The notes under the pieces were generated by a model. That model saw nothing but the letters and a program-made list of their open reading frames with translations. It searched no databases and was not told where the DNA came from. A stretch of 64,000 bases of DNA from Parasphingorhabdus marina DSM 22363 (GTDB lineage Bacteria > Pseudomonadota > Alphaproteobacteria > Sphingomonadales > Sphingomonadaceae): the NCBI RefSeq assembly GCF_900128895.1, contig NZ_FSQW01000001.1:186001-250000 (forward strand). The letters run 5' to 3'. Shown in pieces: positions 36,409-45,228 of the stretch (positions are counted from its first letter, which is position 1; the number at the start of each line of letters is the position of its first letter). The position numbers and the translations under genes were made by a program.

Positions 36409-37800
36409 GTGGCACATCGCAAAATACACATGGCAAAAATGCTTCTGCTGGCCGGCAGTATCATGACAACTGCTCCGGCCTTCGCACAGAATGATGACGT
36501 CAATGCCCGGCTCGACCGGCTGGAAGGGCTGGTCAACATGCTGGTTGAACGGCTCGACCGCCAGGAACAGGCTGTCAGCCAGGAAGACGCGGCGCTGGCG
36601 CGGCAGGCCCGGCAAGCGCTTCAGGAAACCCGGCAGCTGGCAACCCGGACAGAAGCGGTAGAGCAGCAGGTCGCGGAACAGAAAGCCGCAGGCCCCGATA
36701 ACCGCGGCTTTAAAGTGGGCAACACCCGGGTCACCTATGGCGGATATGTCAAGGTCGACGCGATCAGCGAACGCACCAGCGGCGGCCAGGTGGCCTCCAA
36801 CAGCATTGCGCGCGATTTTCTGATTCCCGGCCTGATCCCTGTCGGGGGCACGGCTTCCGGTTTCGACACCGATTTCAGCGCCCGGCAAACCCGGTTCTTC
36901 CTGAAAACCGAAACCGATGTCGGAGATGGTCACAAGATCGGATCCCATATCGAGCTGGATTTTATGGTGACCGCCGGTGGCAATGAACGTATTTCCAACA
37001 GCTTCACCCCGCGTGTCCGGCAGGCCTATATCACCTTTGACAACTGGCTGTTCGGCCAGACCTGGTCGACTTTCCAGGATGTCGGTGCGCTCCCGGAAGC
37101 CCTTGATTTCATCGGTCCGACACCGGGCACGGTGTTCGACCGGCAACCGATGGTACGATACACAAATGGTGGCTTGCAGATTGCGCTCGAACAGCCGGAA
37201 ACAACCATCACTTCGGCGACCGGCGGGCGTGTCATTGCCGGGGATGACAATATTCCCGACATCGTGGTGCGCTATAATCACAAGGGCGATTTCGGGCATC
37301 TCACCGCGGCGGCCATTGGCCGGAACCTGCGCGTCAACCAGGATGATTTCGGCCTGATCAACGACAGCGCTATTGGCTTCGGCCTGAGCCTGTCCGGCAA
37401 GCTGAAGGTCGGCTCAAAAGACGATTTCAAGTTCATGGCGACAGCGGGACAGGGCCTGGGTCGCTATATCGGACTGAACATCGTTAACGATGCTGCGGTT
37501 CGCGCCGACGGCAGCCTTGATCCCATTGCCACCTATTCCGGCTTTGTCGCCTACCGGCATTTCTGGGCCGACAATGTCCGATCCACGCTGTCGGGAAGCT
37601 ATTTCAAAGCGGATAATCCGGTTGTCCTGACGACCGGCAGTGTGACCGATGAAAGCTGGAATGTATTCGGCAATATCGTCTATTCCCCCGTCGCTCCGCT
37701 GGATCTCGGCATCGAGTACATGTTTGCGAAACGGCAACTGGAAAATGGCGCATCCGGGAATCTGCAAAAAGTCCAGGTCTCGGCCAAGTATAAGTTTTAG
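36409..37800 (+). CDS. DcaP-like trimeric outer-membrane transporter
   Basis: 463 residues from a GTG at 36409, with GGGGAGG five bases upstream. A signal peptide ([19 protein letters not shown]) is followed by a coiled coil of about 60 residues rich in Gln and Glu ([20 protein letters not shown]), then a beta-barrel domain with [19 protein letters not shown] and the C-terminal aromatic VSAKYKF. DcaP-type porins take up dicarboxylic acids. It diverges from acs, which suggests a shared control region between 36253 and 36408. Confidence 0.9.
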   Translation: MAHRKIHMAKMLLLAGSIMTTAPAFAQNDDVNARLDRLEGLVNMLVERLDRQEQAVSQEDAALARQARQALQETRQLATRTEAVEQQVAEQKAAGPDNRGFKVGNTRVTYGGYVKVDAISERTSGGQVASNSIARDFLIPGLIPVGGTASGFDTDFSARQTRFFLKTETDVGDGHKIGSHIELDFMVTAGGNERISNSFTPRVRQAYITFDNWLFGQTWSTFQDVGALPEALDFIGPTPGTVFDRQPMVRYTNGGLQIALEQPETTITSATGGRVIAGDDNIPDIVVRYNHKGDFGHLTAAAIGRNLRVNQDDFGLINDSAIGFGLSLSGKLKVGSKDDFKFMATAGQGLGRYIGLNIVNDAAVRADGSLDPIATYSGFVAYRHFWADNVRSTLSGSYFKADNPVVLTTGSVTDESWNVFGNIVYSPVAPLDLGIEYMFAKRQLENGASGNLQKVQVSAKYKF

Positions 37801-38075
37801 GCTGCCAGCGGGAACCCCCGAGCAGACAGACAGGGTAGCATCCTTGTCCTTTGGAAGCGCTTGAGGATCCACTTCTCACGGACTTCGTTCGAACACGGAC
37901 CGCGGCCCGGCCAATTGCATGCGCTGACTGTCCCATATCGAGACAGTTGCCGATGGCCGGGTTTGTCAATCGGGAGCGAATCTGTTAGCCATTCTTTCAG
38001 GAATCACAGAGGCATGAGGCATTCCGGCCAGGTACCTGTTGCGTGGCATTTCAGACAAGATTGAGGGGTATATCT

Positions 38076-38678
38076 ATGAAGAAGTTACTTTTGGCCAGCA
38101 CGGCAGCTTTTGTAATGGCGACTTCAGCCAATGCAGCCACCTTTGTCGGTTCGCGAACCGTTGCGGGCGGAACTGCTGACCTGTCCATTACGACCGATGG
38201 AACCGTTGGCACGCTTGGTTCCGCCAATATTCTCGACTGGACGATTACCGTCACCGATTCTTTCGGGTCTTTCACATTGTTCGGACCACTGAGCGGCGGC
38301 AATTCTGGCCTGCTTTTGACCGGATCCGGCCTCTCGGCGACAGCCACGGACCTGCTTTACGACTTCGGTAGCAACGGCCTCGCCCTGTTCCAGAGCCCCG
38401 GCACAGGTTCCGGCGGTCCGTTCTACTGTGTGCAGTCTTCCTCAAATTGCTTTGACAGTGGCGGATTTTTGGGACCTGCCGAGGCGCTTTCTTCCATTGC
38501 CTGCTGTGACGCAGGTGATCAGGAACGCATGGCCATTCGCGGCAGTGTGGTATTGGCGTCCGTCCGCAACGCGGTCCCGGAACCCGGAACCTGGGCGATG
38601 ATGATTGCAGGCTTCGGGCTGGTCGGCGGAGCCATGCGCCGTCGTCGCAAGGTCAATGTAAAGGTCAGCTACGCCTGA
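38076..38678 (+). CDS. PEPxxWA-CTERM sorting-domain protein
   Basis: 200 residues: signal peptide (KKLLLASTAAFVMATSANA), a beta-rich, Gly/Ser/Thr-rich exported domain, and a C-terminal sorting signal VPEPGTWAMMIAGFGLVGGA followed by RRRRK. This is the tripartite motif, helix and basic tail of exosortase substrates, in the sphingomonad PEPxxWA variant. The associated glycosylation genes are at 12554-15487; an exosortase itself is not in the window. GAGGGGT precedes the ATG. Confidence 0.93.
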   Translation: MKKLLLASTAAFVMATSANAATFVGSRTVAGGTADLSITTDGTVGTLGSANILDWTITVTDSFGSFTLFGPLSGGNSGLLLTGSGLSATATDLLYDFGSNGLALFQSPGTGSGGPFYCVQSSSNCFDSGGFLGPAEALSSIACCDAGDQERMAIRGSVVLASVRNAVPEPGTWAMMIAGFGLVGGAMRRRRKVNVKVSYA

Positions 38679-38723
38679 TCCGCAAGCGCATGCCGGATGA
38701 CCCCATCCGGATGCAGTCAATTT

Positions 38724-38757
38724 AAAAACCCCGCTGGTGAAAACCGGCGGGGTTTTT
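38724..38757 (+). terminator. Intrinsic terminator after the PEPxxWA-CTERM gene
   Basis: AAAACCCCGC-TGGT-GAAA-ACCG-GCGGGG followed by six T forms a strong stem and U-tract. A second hairpin (CCGGAT/ATCCGG, 38692-38712) precedes it. Confidence 0.88.
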
Positions 38758-38776
38758 TGTTGGATGCAGGCCGTAG

Positions 38777-39250
38777 CTATTTCTCGTCCCGCTCCAGAAA
38801 TTCCTCGCGGATCATGAAATCGCGGATGCCGATGCGCACTTCGCGCAGGAACTGCACCAGTGCCATGGACAGCAGGATCACCGCGACCAGAAACGCGCCG
38901 GCAACAACCTGATCGAGCGGCAGGTTGCCAACCAGGCCCATGGTGAACAGCAGGCCGATCAGGACACAGACAACAATCGCGCTGATCACACTGAGATAGA
39001 TTGCGCTGTTGACCAGTTTGATGCGTTTCTGGAGGTCATGCAACTCATTGACGATCAGGTCATGCTCCTTGCCTTCGGTCTGGCCAAACAGGTCTTGCAG
39101 CACCCGCGAGCGGTCGATGATCCGCGCCAGACGTCCCGCGAACAGGGCGAGCATGGCACCCAGGCCAACGAGAAGAAAAGCCGGAGCCATCGCGGTTTGC
39201 AATACCGTCACGATTTCGGAACTGGCGATGGCGGGCAGAGCTGGTGTCAT
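38777..39250 (-). CDS. DUF2721 membrane protein
   Basis: 157 residues with three or four membrane helices (APAFLLVGLGAMLALFAGRL, YLSVISAIVVCVLIGLLF, AGAFLVAVILLSMALVQFL) and a central charged helix (IIDRSRVLQDLFGQTEGKEH). The DUF2721 family has no known function. The ATG overlaps the cysG stop by four bases, so it is the last gene of a five-gene minus-strand run. Confidence 0.9.
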   Translation of the reverse strand: MTPALPAIASSEIVTVLQTAMAPAFLLVGLGAMLALFAGRLARIIDRSRVLQDLFGQTEGKEHDLIVNELHDLQKRIKLVNSAIYLSVISAIVVCVLIGLLFTMGLVGNLPLDQVVAGAFLVAVILLSMALVQFLREVRIGIRDFMIREEFLERDEK

Positions 39251-40023
39251 GCCTTCATCCTGATTCTGAGAGCCAGCCCTTCGCTTGGCTGCTCATCCCA
39301 AAGCGAAAGCGCAAATCTCTCGGCATCGGCCCGCGCGCGGACCAATAGGGATTCGGGAACTGCTGCATCGGCAAAAATCTGGTCCGCCTGACCCAGCAAC
39401 CGGGCCTGCCGGATGGTCAGATCATCGGGATCCGCGCTCGTCAGTTCAATATCGATCACCTGTGACAGGGAGGCGGCACTCGGCATGGCAAGCCACTGGT
39501 CGACATCCGTCTCATCCTTGCCGGTGAACACGTCCAGCGGACCGCCGGGATCGAGTGCCGCATCAATCGCCCGGCGACGGTCGCCCCCCGCCGGCCAGAT
39601 CTCCCGGATCCTGTCCCGCGCGGCATGCAGCGCCTGCGCAAGGCTCCCGAGATTTGCAGGAAACAGCTGTTCAAGACGCTGACGCACGGCCTTTGCCAGA
39701 CCGGCAGATTTGCCGCCCGTTCCAACTGCGATCAGAACCGGGTCGCGATCAATGATGGCGGGCGTCGTATAGTCACACAGGGCCGAACGATCGACGGCAT
39801 TGACCAGCAATCCCCGGGCTTTCAGCCGGTGGACAGCGGCCAGCGCCTCTTCTTCGTCCTCAATCGCCACCACGGCCAGCATGGCATCCTCGGCCGCCTC
39901 GTCATCGGTCAGCTCGGCCCCTGCCCGCTCATAAAGCCGCCGCTTGGCATCTGCCATTTCGCCTGTGCCCAGCAGGATCACCTTGCGCCCTTCGAGCGTA
40001 ACAAAGATGGGCAGCTGTTTCAC
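39247..40023 (-). CDS. cysG: Siroheme synthase N-terminal domain protein (precorrin-2 dehydrogenase/ferrochelatase) with truncated SUMT remnant
   Basis: 258 residues from a GTG at 40023. The first about 200 residues follow the Met8p/CysG-N pattern: GTGEMADAKRRLYERAGA (NAD-binding), VNAVDRSALCDYTTPAIID and GTGGKSAGLAKAVR. It should oxidise precorrin-2 to sirohydrochlorin and insert iron. The last 55 residues (VIDIELTSADPDDLTIRQAR and RADAERF) resemble the start of the SUMT methyltransferase domain, but that domain is otherwise missing, so uroporphyrinogen methylation must be done elsewhere. It starts one base after lysA. Confidence 0.85.
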   Translation of the reverse strand: MKQLPIFVTLEGRKVILLGTGEMADAKRRLYERAGAELTDDEAAEDAMLAVVAIEDEEEALAAVHRLKARGLLVNAVDRSALCDYTTPAIIDRDPVLIAVGTGGKSAGLAKAVRQRLEQLFPANLGSLAQALHAARDRIREIWPAGGDRRRAIDAALDPGGPLDVFTGKDETDVDQWLAMPSAASLSQVIDIELTSADPDDLTIRQARLLGQADQIFADAAVPESLLVRARADAERFALSLWDEQPSEGLALRIRMKA

Positions 40024-40024
40024 G

Positions 40025-41293
40025 TCATCCGCCCTGTTTCAGCCAGTCCGGAACATGCTCAGCCGCCATGATCGTCGCCGGTTCTATGCGTTCCGCAACC
40101 ACCGCATAGCGATCACCATCAACCAGCACTTCGGGCACCAGCGGGCGGCTGTTATAGGTGTTGGCCATGGTCGCTCCATAGGCGCCAGCGGTACGGAAAA
40201 TGCCGAGATCGTCGGTCACCACCCGGTCCACTTCGCGCTCTTTCGCGAAAATATCGCTGCTCTCGCAAATCGGCCCGACGATGGAAGCGGTCATGGTTTC
40301 ACCCGTCGGTCGGACGGCTTCGAAATGGTGCCATGCATCGTAAATGGCCGGGCGCATCAGGTCATTCATCGCTGCATCCACGATCACAAAATCGCTGTTC
40401 ACCCCCGGCTTGATACGGATAACCTGCGTCATCATCACGCCGCTATTCCCGGCAATGACCCGGCCGGGCTCGAACATCAGGGTCACGTTCCAGCCTTTCG
40501 TGACCCGTGCGACCATGTCGCCATAATCCGCCGGGCTGGGCGGGTTCTCGTCCGGCGTATAGGGCACACCGAGCCCGCCGCCGAGATCGACATGGGTGAT
40601 CTCGTGACCGGCACCGCGCAGCTGCTCGACCAGCTGTCCCATCCGTTCATAGCATTTCTCGAGCGGTTCGAGCTGTTGCAGCTGACTGCCGATATGGACA
40701 GCCACCCCGCGCAGATCGAGCCCGTCGAGCTCCGACAGACGCTGATAGATATCGGGAGCAATATCGATCGCCACCCCGAACTTGTTTTCCTTCTTGCCGG
40801 TCGAAATCTTGGCGTGGGTACCGGCGTCGACATCCGGATTCACCCGCAAGGTGGCGGGCGCCTTCTGCCCTCGCGCCGCCGCTATTTCGGCGAGCATGAT
40901 GCCTTCTTCTTCGGATTCCAGATTGAACTGCCCGATCCCCCGGTCGAGACCGAGCAGCAGTTCCGACCGGCTCTTGCCGACGCCGGAGAAGACAATGTCT
41001 TCGGCTTTCATGCCGGCAGCAAGGGCACGCTCCAGTTCTCCCCCCGAGACAACATCCGCGCCATATCCCTGATTGGCAAGAATGCGCAGCACCGCCAGAT
41101 TGGGATTGGCCTTGACCGCAAAGGCGAGATGGATATCGCCCGCCTTTTCCAGCCCTTCCCGAAACACCCGGGCATGGCGCTCCAGTGTCGCCCGCGAATA
41201 GACATAGCAGGGCGTGCCCACCTGCTCGGCAATGACCGGCAGGGGCAAGTCTTCTGCATGCATCACGCCATCGCGATATTGAAAATGATCCAT
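40025..41293 (-). CDS. lysA: Diaminopimelate decarboxylase
   Basis: 422 residues. PLP-enzyme fold III features: AVKANPNLAVLRIL (Schiff-base Lys), VHIGSQL, DLGGGLGVPYT and the C-terminal GPICESSD and GAYGATMANTYNSRP. It decarboxylates meso-diaminopimelate to lysine. It lies in an argH-lptM-lysA-cysG-DUF2721 run, an order common among proteobacteria (argH-lptM-lysA). Confidence 0.96.
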   Translation of the reverse strand: MDHFQYRDGVMHAEDLPLPVIAEQVGTPCYVYSRATLERHARVFREGLEKAGDIHLAFAVKANPNLAVLRILANQGYGADVVSGGELERALAAGMKAEDIVFSGVGKSRSELLLGLDRGIGQFNLESEEEGIMLAEIAAARGQKAPATLRVNPDVDAGTHAKISTGKKENKFGVAIDIAPDIYQRLSELDGLDLRGVAVHIGSQLQQLEPLEKCYERMGQLVEQLRGAGHEITHVDLGGGLGVPYTPDENPPSPADYGDMVARVTKGWNVTLMFEPGRVIAGNSGVMMTQVIRIKPGVNSDFVIVDAAMNDLMRPAIYDAWHHFEAVRPTGETMTASIVGPICESSDIFAKEREVDRVVTDDLGIFRTAGAYGATMANTYNSRPLVPEVLVDGDRYAVVAERIEPATIMAAEHVPDWLKQGG

Positions 41294-41377
41294 GGTGTCA
41301 GGCCCCCGGTGTCGGCGCGTTCAGTGTTGGCACATGCCGGTTGGCAATGTGAGTATTACGATTCGGAATATAGGTGT

Positions 41378-41629
41378 TCAGCCCGGAGGCGGAAGGTCAA
41401 ATTTGTCATCCTGACGCTTTTCGGAGCGGCGCAACAGTTCATCGCTGCGCTCCGGCCGCGCCTGGGTTGCCGGTTCGAGAAGCTGCTCTGCCGTGTCCGG
41501 TTGCGCTTCGCCATATGTCGCCGGTGGCAAAGACTGGCCCTGGGGCGGTTCGAGCGGACCGCGATTGCCACAGGCGGACAACAGAGCCAGGCCAGCCACA
41601 CACCCCATGCGTATCAAGATTGGTGTCAT
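41378..41629 (-). CDS. lptM: LPS translocon maturation chaperone LptM-like small lipoprotein
   Basis: 83 residues: a signal peptide with lipobox (VAGLALLSACGNRGPLEPP), then a Pro/Gln-rich tail. Size, the CGxxGPLxxP motif and location between argH and lysA match LptM (YifL), which helps oxidative maturation of LptD. The ATG at 41629 follows the argH stop by one base. Confidence 0.88.
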   Translation of the reverse strand: MTPILIRMGCVAGLALLSACGNRGPLEPPQGQSLPPATYGEAQPDTAEQLLEPATQARPERSDELLRRSEKRQDDKFDLPPPG

Positions 41630-41630
41630 G

Positions 41631-43007
41631 TCAATTCTCCCCGGCCAGCTTTTGTCTCGCGGCAACAATCTGCGCCCGCACCTGAACCGGAGCTGTCCCG
41701 CCATAGCTGGACCGGCTCGCAACCGAGGCGTCTACACTGAGCACATCATAGACAGCTTCGGTGACCCGTTCGTCCACCGACTGGAAGCGCGAAAGCTCAA
41801 GATCAGCGAGGCCGCAGCCCGCCTCTTCGGCCATGGCGACAACCGCACCAGTGACGTGATGCGCTTCCCGGAATGGCAATCCGGCTTCCCGGACCAGCCA
41901 GTCGGCAAAGTCGGTTGCGGTGGCGAATCCGGATTCGGCGAGCGCGCGCATGCGGTCGGTCCGGAAAGCGACTTCCTGCACCATGCCGGTCATCGCGGCG
42001 ATCGACAGTCCGAGCAGATCATGGGCCTCGAACACCGGCGGCTTGTCATCCTGCATGTCCTTGGAATAGGCGAGCGGCAGGCCCTTCATCGTCATCACCA
42101 GCGCCTGCATCGCGCCCGCGATCCGCCCGCTATGGCCGCGCACCAGTTCCGCGGCATCGGGATTGCGCTTCTGCGGCATGATCGAGGAACCGGTGGAATA
42201 GCTGTCGGGGAGATCGACAAAGCCAAATGGCTGACTGGCCCAGATCACCAGCTCCTCCGCAAGGCGGGACAGATGCAGGCTGCACTGCGTGGCTGCCATC
42301 AGATAGTCGAGCGCGAAATCGCGATCTGACACCGAGTCCAGCGAATTGGCGGTGGGCCGGTCAAAATCGAGCATCGCAGCCGTCTTCTCGCGATCGATCG
42401 GAAACCCCGTTCCGGCCAGCGCAGCTGCGCCCAGTGGGCTTTCATTGAGCCGCTGCCGCGCATCAGCGAAGCGCGACCGGTCACGGGCAAACATTTCGAA
42501 ATAGGCCATCAGATGATGACCCAGCGTCACCGGCTGGGCTGACTGCAAATGGGTGAAGCCGGGGAGGATGGATTCGGCATGCTCTTCTGCCCGGTCGAGC
42601 AAGGCATTTTGCAGGGCCAGCAATCCCGCATCGACCTGGTCCATGGCGTCCCGGACCCAGAGCCGGAAATCGGTTGCCACCTGGTCATTGCGAGAGCGGG
42701 CGGTATGGAGGCGCCCGGCCACGGGTCCGATAATTTCGGTCAGCCGCGCCTCGACATGCATGTGAATGTCTTCCAGATCGAGATCTTCGGCAATTTCACC
42801 TGCGCCAAATTCCTCGGCGATCTGGTTCAAGCCGCGAATGATCCGGGTGGCGTCTTCCGCTTCGATGATCTGGCATTCCGCCAGCATCGCGACATGGGCC
42901 AGCGACGCGCGAATGTCCTGCTGCCATAACTTCTTGTCGAACGGGATTGAGGCGTTTATCTCGCGCATGATTGATGAAGGGCCATCGGCAAACCTGCCGC
43001 CCCACAT
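41631..43007 (-). CDS. argH: Argininosuccinate lyase
   Basis: 458 residues from the ATG at 43007 ([20 protein letters not shown]), the standard start. The fumarase/lyase signature [12 protein letters not shown] and the [11 protein letters not shown] and [10 protein letters not shown] motifs are intact. It cleaves argininosuccinate to arginine and fumarate. The frame further upstream overlaps the divergent tlpA-like gene and is not used. First gene of the operon. Confidence 0.97.
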   Translation of the reverse strand: MWGGRFADGPSSIMREINASIPFDKKLWQQDIRASLAHVAMLAECQIIEAEDATRIIRGLNQIAEEFGAGEIAEDLDLEDIHMHVEARLTEIIGPVAGRLHTARSRNDQVATDFRLWVRDAMDQVDAGLLALQNALLDRAEEHAESILPGFTHLQSAQPVTLGHHLMAYFEMFARDRSRFADARQRLNESPLGAAALAGTGFPIDREKTAAMLDFDRPTANSLDSVSDRDFALDYLMAATQCSLHLSRLAEELVIWASQPFGFVDLPDSYSTGSSIMPQKRNPDAAELVRGHSGRIAGAMQALVMTMKGLPLAYSKDMQDDKPPVFEAHDLLGLSIAAMTGMVQEVAFRTDRMRALAESGFATATDFADWLVREAGLPFREAHHVTGAVVAMAEEAGCGLADLELSRFQSVDERVTEAVYDVLSVDASVASRSSYGGTAPVQVRAQIVAARQKLAGEN

Positions 43008-43035
43008 ACTGTTGGAATCTGATGTGCGATTGGTG

Positions 43036-43626
43036 ATGCGAATATTCCTGCTGATAATGATGCCAATGGCGCTGTCTGCATGCGATAGAGGTTCATCCGA
43101 AACGGAGCAAGAAAATGCTGCGTCCGATATGGTCACGACCGACGGGGAGACGACAGAAAGCGACAGCGGCCTGGTCGGCAAGCTCGACATTTCGAAGCGC
43201 GGCAGCCCGGTCGTCGACACGCCGTTCCAGGCACCTGACGGATCCACGGTGCGCTTGTCCGATTTCACCGGTCAGCCGTTTCTCGTCAATATCTGGGCGA
43301 CCTGGTGCGCACCCTGCATTGTCGAAATGCCGATGCTGGATGAGCTGGCGATGCGCGAAAAGGGACGGCTGCAGGTGCTGGTCGTGTCGCAGGACATCCA
43401 GGGCAAGGAGAAAGTGGATCCGTTTTTCGAGCGCGCCAATTTCCGGATGCTCGAACCCTATATCGATTCCGAAAACGGCCTGAGCTTCGGCTTTGGATCC
43501 GGCCTGATGCCAACAACGGTGCTTTATGATGCCGAGGGCAAGGAAGTCTGGCGCGTGGTTGGCGCCATGGAATGGGACGGCCCCCGCGCCGCGATGCTGC
43601 TGGCAGACACGCTGGCCGGGCAATAG
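43036..43626 (+). CDS. TlpA-family thioredoxin-like lipoprotein
   Basis: 196 residues from ATG 43036. The signal peptide [13 protein letters not shown] has a lipobox, then an acidic linker and a thioredoxin fold with the active site WATWCAPC, the cis-Pro region [10 protein letters not shown] and the final VGAMEWDGP. TlpA-like proteins reduce periplasmic disulfides, often for cytochrome c or copper insertion. It diverges from argH across only 28 bases, so the promoters overlap the coding starts. Confidence 0.92.
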   Translation: MRIFLLIMMPMALSACDRGSSETEQENAASDMVTTDGETTESDSGLVGKLDISKRGSPVVDTPFQAPDGSTVRLSDFTGQPFLVNIWATWCAPCIVEMPMLDELAMREKGRLQVLVVSQDIQGKEKVDPFFERANFRMLEPYIDSENGLSFGFGSGLMPTTVLYDAEGKEVWRVVGAMEWDGPRAAMLLADTLAGQ

Positions 43627-43694
43627 AATCTGGTCGGCTCAATGTAGGCGGGAAATTTTTCCGGAACTGCTTCCGGACCTTCGGTGCCTGTTTT

Positions 43695-44414
43695 CTACAG
43701 CTGCCGGCGCAGGACCGGGTTGGGGCCGTCTTCGAAATCAAAATCCGGATGCGCGGCCAGAAACTCCTCGACCGCAGTCCGGCATCCGCCATAGTCATGA
43801 TAATCGTCAATCATGATCACGCCGCCGGGACTGAGCTTGGCTGACACCTCTTTCAGACAGTAGGCGACCGGGTCATACCAGTCGCAATCGAGATGCACGA
43901 ATGCCAGGGCCTCACAAGGGACATCCGGCCAGGTTTCTTCAAAAAGCCCCTTGTGCAAATGCACGCCATTTTGCCCGACGGGAACGGAATATCGTGCAAA
44001 GCTGCTGCGGACTTCCTCATAAAGCTTGTCCCGATAGCCGTAATATTGCTGTCCATCGATCCCGCGGGAAGATCCGGATTTGATGTCCTGATAACGGGAG
44101 CGGGATTTCTGGTCATCCTTGTCAGACGTGGGCTCCGGGATCATTCCGAACACGTCGAGGCCGTGAAACTGGCGGCCCGATGCCCGGCCGGCAATCAATA
44201 TGGCCGATCCGCCAAGGGCGACTCCGAATTCGGCAAAGTCACCCGCAACACCGGCAACGGAATCGAGCGCCTGCTCCATTCGCTGCAGCTTGGCAGGAGA
44301 CAGGTAAGTCAGCCCCTCATCCATGACCTGACGGGCAACAGGAGACAGTTTGTGGCTTGAGAGCCGGTTGCGAACGCGGCGGGCCAGAGGGCGGACGGTA
44401 TCGATGATCATCAT
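43695..44414 (-). CDS. TylF/MycF-family SAM-dependent methyltransferase
   Basis: About 239 residues. The TylF-family pattern is clear: GDFAEFGVALGGSAILIA (SAM site), KGLFEETWPD, the metal-binding FVHLDCDWYDPVAYCL and MIDDYHDYGG. Members methylate sugar hydroxyls in macrolide or glycan synthesis. ATG 44414 has AGGG seven bases upstream; ATG 44429 is also possible. No adjacent glycan genes on this strand, so its substrate is unknown. Confidence 0.88.
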   Translation of the reverse strand: MMIIDTVRPLARRVRNRLSSHKLSPVARQVMDEGLTYLSPAKLQRMEQALDSVAGVAGDFAEFGVALGGSAILIAGRASGRQFHGLDVFGMIPEPTSDKDDQKSRSRYQDIKSGSSRGIDGQQYYGYRDKLYEEVRSSFARYSVPVGQNGVHLHKGLFEETWPDVPCEALAFVHLDCDWYDPVAYCLKEVSAKLSPGGVIMIDDYHDYGGCRTAVEEFLAAHPDFDFEDGPNPVLRRQL

Positions 44415-44561
44415 GGGCTGACCCTGCATCAATCATGGTTAACAAACCGTAAAGCCGGTGGTTTTGATCATCGCGCGCAAAAGCCGTGCACCCGGACCGC
44501 GACAGGCACAGGCGCCAGATCGGCATTCGGCAAACGGCGACAAATATTGAAGATGGAAAAA

Positions 44562-44637
<76 letters not shown>

Positions 44638-45228
44638 CCATATCGGGGTTGGACGGGCTCGCCCGCCAACTGGTCCGCGGCCATTGCCAAAACATGAGGG
44701 CTTTGGCAAGCGTCTTTCGGTTGCTTTGTTCGAAAATTGCGAAAAAGCAAACTTGTGGAGGCATCGGACACAGGCTTGTCAGGCCTGAAAAAATGCAAAG
44801 GCTAGGTCAAACCGCGATTCGCGTTCCCTACCAGCTTATCCACAGCATTTAATGCAATAATTACAGTTGGTTAAAAAGATTTTAAGCAAAATCCAAGGCT
44901 TGCTGCTGTCAACAGAAATATTTCAATTTTTTTACGATCGCGGCCTTGATCGACTCGTTCCCCGGCGCCTAGTAATGGTCTCTCGGTTGGTGGTCATGGA
45001 TTCGAACAATCCTGATCTCAATACAGGAAAATTTTCGGGCTGAAACGCGTTTTCAGCAACAAGAGAGCTGTCTCCTCAATATGCTTTGGCTGGGATGTTG
45101 GGGGAAGGGAGACGGGCTCTCCGGGAAACGGAAAACGGCTTCACGCAGAGGGAGCCGGTACAAAATATCGGGGGATGTTGGTGGTTCAAAATCTGGAACA
45201 GAATGGCGGCAGGTCTGCTGAAGGAGCG
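44638..45228. other. Gene-free stretch upstream of dnaA; possible replication origin or dnaA control region
   Basis: About 590 bases without a supportable gene. It contains one perfect DnaA box TTATCCACA at 44836-44844, directly followed by an A/T-rich run (44845-44945) unlike the GC-rich surroundings. Origins of alphaproteobacteria are not always at dnaA, and I see only one perfect box, so autoregulation of dnaA is equally possible. Confidence 0.4.
44836..44844 (+). promoter_or_regulatory. DnaA box
   Basis: TTATCCACA is the perfect consensus DnaA-binding nonamer, located about 390 bases upstream of the dnaA coding region next to the A/T-rich stretch. Confidence 0.65.

Noticed and set aside
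36253-37299. N-terminal extension of the Acs frame
   Set aside because: It is antisense to the DcaP-like porin; Acs homologues begin at the ATG at 36252.
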